Source of the DNA: Isoetes taiwanensis
Lineage: Eukaryota; Streptophyta; Lycopodiopsida; Isoetales; Isoetaceae
Assembly: GCA_021234155.1 (NCBI GenBank)
Contig: JAJEKV010000001.1
Location: forward strand, 27,791,768 to 27,855,767
Length of the DNA: 64,000 bases
Reading direction: 5' to 3'
The first letter of the stretch is position 1. The number at the start of each line of letters is the position of its first letter. Position numbers and translations under genes: made by a program. Below, in pieces: positions 56,281 through 64,000 of the stretch. The notes under the pieces were generated by a model that saw only the letters and a list, made by a program, of their open reading frames with translations, did no database searches and was not told the DNA's origin.

Positions 56281-57290
56281 ATGGCATCCAACTTAAGACC
56301 AGTAGATGCTGAGAGCTATGGGAAAGCAATCACCTCGACTTACACAACAAATCAGATGGGAATTTCTATGCCTGGATCTCAGGAAGAGGCAATTTGAAAA
56401 TTAGAACCTGTCAAGTGCGATGGATTATGTAAGCGAGGAATTGATGCCATAAGAACTCCTGCAGCACGTAATAATCCTACTTCCAATCCTAAAACTGTGG
56501 AAACTGCCATATCACCTCCGTTACCTTCTGAACCACAACCCGTAACTCTGCCTAGTGAAGAAGAAAGTCTTCCTAATAGAAAGTGCAAGTGTAAATGGTT
56601 AGAAAAGTCCGATATGCCTTCTTTTCATGGTTACCCTGCAAAGCCCACGAAAGTCATTGGATTCCTTAGCACTTGGGAGTCGTTTTTAAACTGGGTTGAG
56701 GCATCGAAGGAAGAAAAGTTAGGCACCATGGATATAAATTTAAAAACTACTGCGCAGTTGTGATGGCAAGGAAGAAAGCATCTGGAACCAATAATTAGTA
56801 CTTGGGAAAGTTTTAGAAAAGATTTTGAAGCGCAATACCTACCTCTGAATTATTTCCAATCGATCCAAAGAGAATAGGACCAAATTCAACAAACTGAGAA
56901 GGAGACGATGAATGGATTCAGTATGAAATTCAATCATTTAGCTGTACAGATGAACAACATGGGCGCACAAGAATTGACAAAAAATTACGTCAATGGATTA
57001 CGCTTGTATATATTCAGCGAAGTTAGTTATTCAAGACCTAAAAACTTGAGAAATGCTATAACATATGCATCAGTTGCTGAGTTAAAGATTAACCCGAGAG
57101 CAAAGAAAAGCTATGCATAACAACCATACTCCAATTTCGATGATGATAATGAAGGAAAGCGGAAGAAAAGAAAGAAGGTGAGTACATAATCTTTTGAAAA
57201 TCCACCTGATCAAAAGAAGAGAAGTATGGCTAAGTCTCAGAATATACAATGTTATCGTTGCGGTGGAAATCAATACTAGAGATATTGCCC
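56281..57290 (+). pseudogene. Gag of the second LTR element
   Basis: Starts MASNLRPVDAESYGKAITST 41 bases after the LTR. A TGA stands near 56395. The middle carries WLEKSDMPSFHGYPAKPTK, TWESFRKDFEAQYLPLNYF and GFSMKFNHLAVQM, typical of gypsy capsid. The knuckle at about 57250 reads CYRCGGNQY-stop-RYC: the spacing is kept, the histidine and one codon are lost. No pol follows. A minus-strand LINE begins at about 57.5 kb. Confidence 0.8.
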
Positions 57291-57519
57291 AGAGAATGAG
57301 ACTGTTGCAAAAATGGAATATCCTCTGCAGTCAGAAAAGGTAATGGAGGTAAATCTCAAATGCACAATGTGCAGGAGCTTCTGAAGCTGAGATGAATAAG
57401 ACTAGGAACACTTTACTAATCTTGGCATATTTCTTCCATATTTCTTACATATTCTTTGCCTATTTTCCTTGTTTTTGCGTAGGTTCATGACGAAAGATTC
57501 AATTGCATTGTTAATCTTA

Positions 57520-59760
57520 TAGCCAGGACCATGTAACAAAGCGACAAATGCTCAAGAGTCTCAACATCTGAAAGACAGAGCATGGCCTACTCCAGACATG
57601 CAAAGATCATAGTGATGCTGCAAGGCATTAATAGTAGGCACCTACGAATAACTTACAACCAAAGTATAGAAACTTTAGAATGGGGCAACTTATCCCAAGC
57701 CAACACCATATATAAACCTAATTATATTATGGAATCTGTAATTGCCACCCATTTAGCAGTGGAAGGGGTTGTGATGCTAAGAGGAGACGATATATAGAGC
57801 TGACATAGTGCTTGCATTTATGGATATCCTTATAGCAACCCCAAGCTGCCCATTACACCAACCTCAACCATATATAAGAGTTAAATTACCAACTACCTTC
57901 CTCCATATCCCAATGAGAGAGTAGGAATTTTATCTAAAAATCAAGCCAATATAATAGGTGATCACCTTCATACCATGCTTGAATCGAGACAAGACCTTCT
58001 AGGACCTATTGTCTTTGTGTAAGATGGTGAATAAATGCAGCAAATGAAGATGCTAAGAGATTTGATGGTAATGGTGCCAACCACCGTGGAAACTCTAGTA
58101 GGGAATGGGTGGAAGGATATGGCCGGAAAAGATGTATAGCTACATCCTGCGCTGCCAATAATCCTCGTAGAAGAAAGAGAAATACTTGAAAAAAGACGAC
58201 GGATAATGAAATAGTGTGCAAGGCAGAATTGGTTTGAGTGCTTTCTTGCCTAAAGGGATACAATGAGTGAGTGGTTGCTGAGAAGGCATAAACCATGAAA
58301 GTCATCTTTTCAAGAGCCTCCAAATGAATTTTGGAATTAGGATCTTATTCTGTAGTGCGAGTCCATCATACCCATGCTACTTGTCCATTTGGGAAGAATG
58401 CATTTAGACCAAGCCATATTACTATACGGCCACAATTGACCTCCAATTGATAACTTTGCAGTAGACCACCAAAACAGATTTTCTCCAAATCCCTGATAAT
58501 TTCTTTCTATGTACCTCCAATAATGTGAATGCCAATAGGAATTCCAAGCAACTTGAGGACCTGTCCCTATGAGCATGCAGTTTTTATGGATAATCATGAA
58601 TATATGTCAGAGTCAGAGTGTCCAAAGTCCACAGGGCTGTACACTTCTACCACCCCACAAGCATAGAGAAGCCAGTGAAAATTTATCTAAGAGTAGTTTT
58701 GTAGCTTCTAAATTCTCGGCAAGACCCCTAGAGGAGCCTCTTTATTGCCGCGATATCAAAGAATTGGGACAAAGATTCTTTGACACACGTGAAAAATGAG
58801 TGGTGCTAAAGGGCATCTCTGTCGAACCAGGACCAAGTAAAAATTGATGGCTCAACATGAAATAGAACAATAGCCCGAGCAGAGACATGCAACTTCATGA
58901 CATCTAATGTGAATTGATACTCAAATTTCAATCTGAACATTAAGATTTATTAACATGCCAAATAGATTCCCTCGAGTGCATAACAGCCACAATATTGAAA
59001 ATGCATCAGCCAGATTATTGAAAATGCATCTTCTTGAAAGAACTGTTGATTGAGTTGTTGAAATAGACTCGACTAAAATGTTCTTCACCCACTCGAAAAA
59101 AAGCCTTAATAAAGATTTTACATACTAATAATAAACTGATTGGCCATCAATCTGAAATAGTCTGGAGATATTTGATGTTGAGGATCCATGATACGACACC
59201 AGTATTCAAATTTTTTTCTCCAAGACACTAGACTGACGAATGCTACAAAAAACACCAAACTCAACCCACTCCCAATGGTTGTAAGAGCATTGGGCCATCT
59301 AGAAGAAGCAATGAATACACGGGCATCATGCAATGCCGCTTAGCTGACCGAAGAAGCATGTACAATAGTCCCCATCATGAAACCACTATACTATATAGGC
59401 TCTGAGCCTTTATCCCGTATGTTTTTTATTTATGATTAGTATATCCCTTCCTTTTCCTCAAAAAATAAAAATAAAATAAAAATAAAAAATGAAACCACTA
59501 TAGACATGTATTAGTCTTTCCCTAGTAGATTTGCCCCTCCTCTAAAGCTTGAGTCTGTGTTAAAACGTCGCTATCATGGATCCCTAATAGGAGTTCTTGC
59601 CAAGAGAGAAAGATATCCTGATACAAAGTGTTTAGTAAATCACGTTCAGCCCCACTGTTTGACTGCCATGATGTGGGCCATCCCTCGGCGTCGAGTAAAG
59701 CAATTTTCCAAATGCCCTTGCTATCTTCCTAGAAGTTAATACCCTTCAAGAACTTTATAT
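57520..59760 (-). mobile_element. Degenerate LINE (zf-RVT type)
   Basis: Minus-strand segments match the better copy at 62.5-64 kb in order. Near 58.45-58.35 kb lies the LGLNAFFPNGQVAWV region. Near 57.95 kb is WYEGDHLLYW, and near 57.83 kb WAAWGCYKDIHK and YVSSIYRLLL. The RT upstream is almost unreadable. A linker-like stretch (YQDIFLSWQELLLG) lies near 59.6 kb. No complete domain survives. Confidence 0.6.
59391..59488 (+). mobile_element. Short retroposon with 14-bp target duplication
   Basis: A 98-bp insert with a pyrimidine-rich body and an A-rich tail (AATAAAATAAAAATAAA). It is bounded by the perfect direct repeat ATGAAACCACTATA at 59377-59390 and 59489-59502. It is probably the 3' end of an L1-type LINE or a SINE. 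It sits in the degenerate LINE, so it is younger. Confidence 0.85.
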
Positions 59761-60010
59761 CCAAATGAAAGCATGCCCACTTCAACTTCATTGCAGCAAA
59801 AATTCATCTGAAAGGAGTTGTGCATGATGATTTGAAACTTAATGTCTATAAGATAGTACAAAAAAAAACCTGAAAATGCTAAAACTGCAGCAGCATTTGA
59901 TATGGTACAGGCTCGGGGATCAAAGTGCTGGGAAAAAAGGACAAGGCTAATTTAAGAATATGTTTACTACTATAAGAAATATATCGTGGCGCTACTATAA
60001 ATAATTAAAA

Positions 60011-60125
60011 GAATAGAATAGAATATATGGGACCCAAACAAAAAGAGAGTAGCAAGCATATACTATCAGGATTAAAAAATCCCCATCCCGAAGGGTTTTT
60101 GAGGGAAAAACCTTAGCAGTAATAA
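60011..60125 (-). mobile_element. LINE 3' end with (TTCTA)n tail
   Basis: Plus strand: GAATA units, ATGGGACCCAAACAAAAAGA, TACTATCAGGATTAAAAAAT, then the inverted hairpin AAGGGTTTTTGAGGGAAAAACCTT. It lacks the CTCCGTGGACG box between tail and GGGACCC, which the other copies have, so a short deletion removed it. Confidence 0.75.
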
Positions 60126-62079
60126 GCAGATAAAGGGACAGATCAAGGCTAAATTATAAGATATCCTATCTTTTATATCTAAATGAAGGGAACATTGACA
60201 TTCTATAAAGGAGAGGCAGCAGCGAGCCAAAAAGGAGGAGTTTGTGGGCGGATAGAAAAGGGGGAGCAGACAACGTCATCATCAGCGGCTGATGGAAATC
60301 GCCAAAAATAGATAGTCTCAAAAATTATAACCAACGAATTACTTATAATCTAAAGCAAGCTTGGAGGCAAGGTTGTGAGACCATGTGGTGGGTGCATTTG
60401 GTCGGGGGTTGTATGATAGACATCAATAATCTTAGCCATGATGCTAGTGAGATAGCCTTACCCTTCTAGCCTTTCAGAGGTGGATCTAGTTGGGTGGATG
60501 AGTGTTGCCAAATTGTTTTTCCTCAAATAGAGCAGAATTTCTTTTGATGTGGAAGTTGTGGTTATATAAACTATTAATCATTTGTTTTATCTAGTTGTTT
60601 CAGTACTCCAGTAATATCTATTCAACCAAGAGCTTGCACGACCCTTACCAATCTGACCATTGCACCTAGTAAAAGCACCTTCACCATTAGCTCTGAGAGA
60701 CTGCAACATGGAGAAGACGGACTTACTGTTGGCGCTCAAACCTGTGCACAACAGTAGTGGTATTCCCACCCGATCGACCTCCACTTCCACCATATTGATA
60801 TTCCCAATAAGAAGTCAAGAAATGTCCTAGCCCAAGGTGAGCACCTTGCACTGCAAAGAGGTCTACAGCTCTTTGATGGCCATCTCCTGTGCTCCAGCAG
60901 GGCCACTTGTACCCACAGGTTTTACAGTTGGGTTCAATCCACGAGGAAACGAATTGGTAAGTCTACAAAGCATTTGACAGCCTCTTATTGTTGTATCTTT
61001 TCTGGAACTCTCATATCTTCATGTGCTACTTGCAGGTTGGCAGTGGAATCACACGATGGGGTTACGAAAGGATGCATTTGGATTACAGGTAGTATTTTCA
61101 AATGAATTCTTTCAAATTTTAAGATTTTAGCTGACATGACCTCTTAGTTGATTCTCGAGGTTGGGGAAGAACATGTGGATGTTTAGGTGAAGGGTAAGCA
61201 CCATGATGATAGACATCCATGTACTGGCTATAGATTGCTCGAAATTTTTTTGAATCTTTGCTAGTCTTTGCCACTCTTGATTCAGTAATTGAGGTTTGGA
61301 AGCAACAGGCTAGAACAAATATGGAAGAAGTCACAGGTGGATGAGAGACATCCATTGGAGTAGGAGCTAGACTAGGAGCATGAGGTCTAGCAGAAGCAGA
61401 TGGAGGGTCTTGCTGGTGAGTCCTACAATATTGAACAAAGAGAGAAGCTTCAGAAAATACGAGAGGCAAGTTGGATCATTCAACAACAAGCGCAATTTGA
61501 AAGGAAAGAACATGGGTCCATTCTAGCTTGTTCGAGATTCTTCAGAGCTAGCGGCACCTCTACCACGTGTTAGAGATTCCTCATGTCAGTTGGTATCCCA
61601 TGTAACCTCTTGACAGGCTGCGCTTCTAAGGCATGTTGGCCCTACATGTTGCACTTCCGATGCTCTTCATAATATATAAGAATAGTAGAATCTGTCCAAA
61701 ATAATGTGGTACAGGCTGCACAATCAATACATGTTGGAGATACCTCAATACAAGCTAATCATATGGGTATCTCTTGGACCTTGGTGCATACCTTGCATGA
61801 TGGAGTATATCTGGAGAAATGCTAAGTCAAACTCATGCTGGAGGTTCTCCAGGGCAGGAGGAGTTCCTCCCACTCCCTTCCTGATAGCCTAGGGTGACTT
61901 CTTCTTTTGCACCTCTGTCTATATCGACCTTACACCTTGGAGACAGTGGCACGAGCTACAACTATTCATTCGTGACATTACGGGATTAGGGCTTACATCC
62001 GTGACATTACCATGAATTACGTCTTGACCTTGCCGACTGATGGTCCATTTCATGGGAAAGCCTTTATGGGGAGGGGGGA
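60126..62079. other. No supported gene
   Basis: Several medium frames on both strands (for example minus 61469-61119 and minus 60793-60587), but none shows a recognisable motif. A piece at about 60930-61110, spliced across an intron with a GTAAG donor and CTTGCAG acceptor (TVGFNPRGNEL, then VGSGITRWGYERMHLDYR), looks exon-like without a family. Confidence 0.35.
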
Positions 62080-62330
62080 ACAGAGAGGGAGGAAGGGAGG
62101 GACGGAGGGAGAGAGAGATTTGATTATTTCACCTACTAGACCATCAGGTCTATGAGACATAGTTTTTACAAGCACAAAATTTTATACAGTATCTTCCATA
62201 GTTGGAAGAGTACCGGACTCCTCTCCCAAACCTCTCTCAATCCTCGTGTTACTATACTAGAGAAAAAAACCCCGCAGGGGAAAACCTTTGAAGTAATATA
62301 ACGCTGAGAATCTATCCTTGCTCCACGCCA
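62080..62330 (-). mobile_element. LINE 3' end with (CCCT)n-like tail
   Basis: Plus strand: GGGAGG-rich tail, then TAGACCATCAGGTCTATGAG (the inverse of the 4.45-kb copy), then a hairpin CCCCGCAGGGGAAAACC near 62270. No coding part. Confidence 0.65.
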
Positions 62331-62508
62331 TCCAAAGGGAAATATCTTGTCAACTCATATCTTGACTGTTGAAGCTCTTCAAGTTTCTGCATAAGAAGAT
62401 CCTACCTCTTGAAATGTTTGCACTACTGCGGTTGGCCTTACCTAGCATTTCTTGTCTTTCATTTCTTCTTCTATGACTGGTTTTTCATATTTCTAGTATA
62501 TGCGGGGT

Positions 62509-64000
62509 TTTTTTTTTTTTTGAAGGACGACGAGCTTTATTTACCAAGTAAGAACTAGAGCAACATAAAATGCAAAAACAGGATTATAACCTTAGTGGAC
62601 AAACCGATCCAACTGAGCACAACCACCTGCCTATGTAAAAGAATGAATCTGAAGGTAAGTATGCCAGATCAGTACTTTCTTCTCTTGGTCAAGAGAAGAA
62701 CAATTGTAAGCCATAACAATTTTATTTTGCGCCCACTGAAGAATAATCTCATCTGCAGTATCTACGCCCTTAAAGATAAACAACCTCCTTCTCTTCCAGA
62801 TTGACCATAAAAGCCAGCCACATGCGAGATGAAAAGCTCGTTTCCGTAGTTTGGGCCAAGCATCAGGATAGATAGCAAGCAAAATTTGCTGGCTAGATCG
62901 AGACGTGCCAAATAGGGTCAACAACCAAGACCATGCATGCCAAAGCCGCTCACACAAGAAAAAACAATGCTCAATACTCTCAACCCTTTGCAGGCATAAA
63001 GGACAGAGCTCTGAAATCCGATTATCCATTTTATGAACCAACCTGTTGATTCTGAGGCATCTATGGATCACTTGCCACCACAAAACCACTACTTTGGGAT
63101 GAAGCAGCTTATCCCATACCCATATCCAAACACTTTTCCATTGTGGCTGAGGGACCTGAAGATGCCACCTATTAGATGGAGGCAGGATTTCAGAATGCAC
63201 AAGCAGTTTATACACAGAAGACACAAACTGCCCTGGCTGGATATCCTGATGGCAACCCCATACGACTACCTCAATCTGTGGACCAGAATCCTGTGGCAAC
63301 AATGCAGCAATATGATTCCAGATTACTCTGTCCCATCTGTACAACAAGAACTTTGTTCTAAATGCTTCCCATGATATGAGATGACCAGACTCATACCAAG
63401 CTGCAATAATGCTTATACCAGCTGCTATCCATCGTCGTTGTGTCTTTGGATGAATAACCACACTTAGAGGCACATTCTCTGGAGTGTCCTGCAAAGGAAT
63501 CCACCAGCATGGAGTGGACAACTGAAGACATGCCTCAGGATTAATATAGAAAAGAGACCTGACAGTGTCCTAAGCAGTAAGCAACCCCTTTAGAAAGGGA
63601 GACGCATTAGGATACGGATGCATATGATAAAGCAAAGCCCAAGGAAGGAGGGGCTTAATGGTGGCCTTATGAAATGGGAGACAATGCTGAATCGACTGCA
63701 CCAACAACCTCAGGTCAGGAGAATCATCCTTACCAATGAAAATCCTCCAAATAAACTTTGATATCATCATCTTGCTTTGGAGGTGAAAATCCAACATACC
63801 AAGACCACCAGCTGCATTAGGTCTAATGCATTTCGCCCAAGCTACCTTGACCACCGCTCCTAACTCATTTCCACCCCAAATAAAATTTCTGACGATACGC
63901 ACAATCTCCTCCATCTTACATTGGGGAGCTAATAGAGCAGACGCCATGAACACATGAGTATTACTAAGAACACATTTAGCCACAGTGATTCTACCGGGCA
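62509..64000 (-). mobile_element. LINE with poly(A) tail, runs off the window
   Basis: An L1-type element. The T run at 62509-62520 is its poly(A) tail, followed inward by a short 3' UTR and ORF2. Only the C-terminal part of ORF2 lies in the window. The rest would be beyond 64000. Confidence 0.85.
62631..63998 (-). pseudogene. LINE ORF2 C-terminal part with zf-RVT domain
   Basis: Read from the window's right edge: IVRNFIWGGNELGAVVKVAW and KCIRPNAAGGLGMLD (63.90-63.80 kb), the region after the RT palm in plant L1 elements. One TAG at about 63572 interrupts the frame (a C-to-T change of CAG would explain it). Then come WESFRTKF-like ISWEAFRTKF and, at 63.11-62.94 kb, the zinc-binding zf-RVT domain: VWDKLLHPKVVVLWWQVIHR, LCPLCLQRVESIEHCFFLC. 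It ends at 62631. It is the best-preserved LINE frame in the window and so the youngest. Confidence 0.9.

Noticed and set aside
1-64000. tRNA and rRNA genes
   Set aside because: I looked for A- and B-box pairs with a T-loop and for conserved rRNA blocks and saw none; the only tRNA-like strings are retroelement primer-binding sites.

Overview
The window is nuclear DNA of a land plant. The evidence is two intron-split nuclear genes with GT-AG introns of about 70-470 bp (a peroxisomal citrate synthase and a plastid-type protein), a decayed pentatricopeptide-repeat gene, and a dense layer of plant-type LTR and non-LTR retrotransposons. The species cannot be read from the sequence. The LINE types present (C-terminal zinc-binding motif, microsatellite 3' tails) make me lean weakly to a non-seed plant, but that is inference.

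Layout. 1-9.6 kb: LINE fragments, minisatellites and a PPR pseudogene. 9.65-15.1 kb: a plus-strand LTR element (LTR, then a 12-nt tRNA-Met primer-binding site) that carries no recognisable gag or pol. It holds several unknown ORFs and an unmistakable histone H3 fold. 15.16-17.2 kb: a minus-strand Ty3/gypsy pol remnant. 17.4-19.5 kb: LINE 3' ends. 20.25-25.79 kb: the only intact genes, convergent: citrate synthase (14 coding exons, 512 codons, plus strand) and a conserved plastid-type protein (11 exons, 338 codons, minus strand). 26.7-39.5 kb: minus-strand gypsy debris with a tandemly duplicated block. The first copy is split by a nearly full-length 5-kb LINE and the second by a 1.05-kb inverted-repeat element. 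39.6-50.3 kb: relics of genes (a PHP-domain protein broken by a 275-bp MITE, and a lactonase-type beta-propeller) plus another inverted-repeat element. 50.6-64 kb: nested gypsy elements and LINEs, ending inside a LINE ORF2 that runs off the window.

Most retroelement genes are dead. Many of their stops and changes are C-to-T or G-to-A, as expected from decay of methylated cytosines. The two host genes share no pathway. The most unusual object is the H3-fold reading frame inside the 9.65-15.1 kb LTR element, followed by a protein with an internal duplication and acidic stretches. Second are the two TIR elements, each followed by a GC-rich palindrome. Third is a MITE sitting in an exon, whose removal with one 4-bp target repeat restores the frame.
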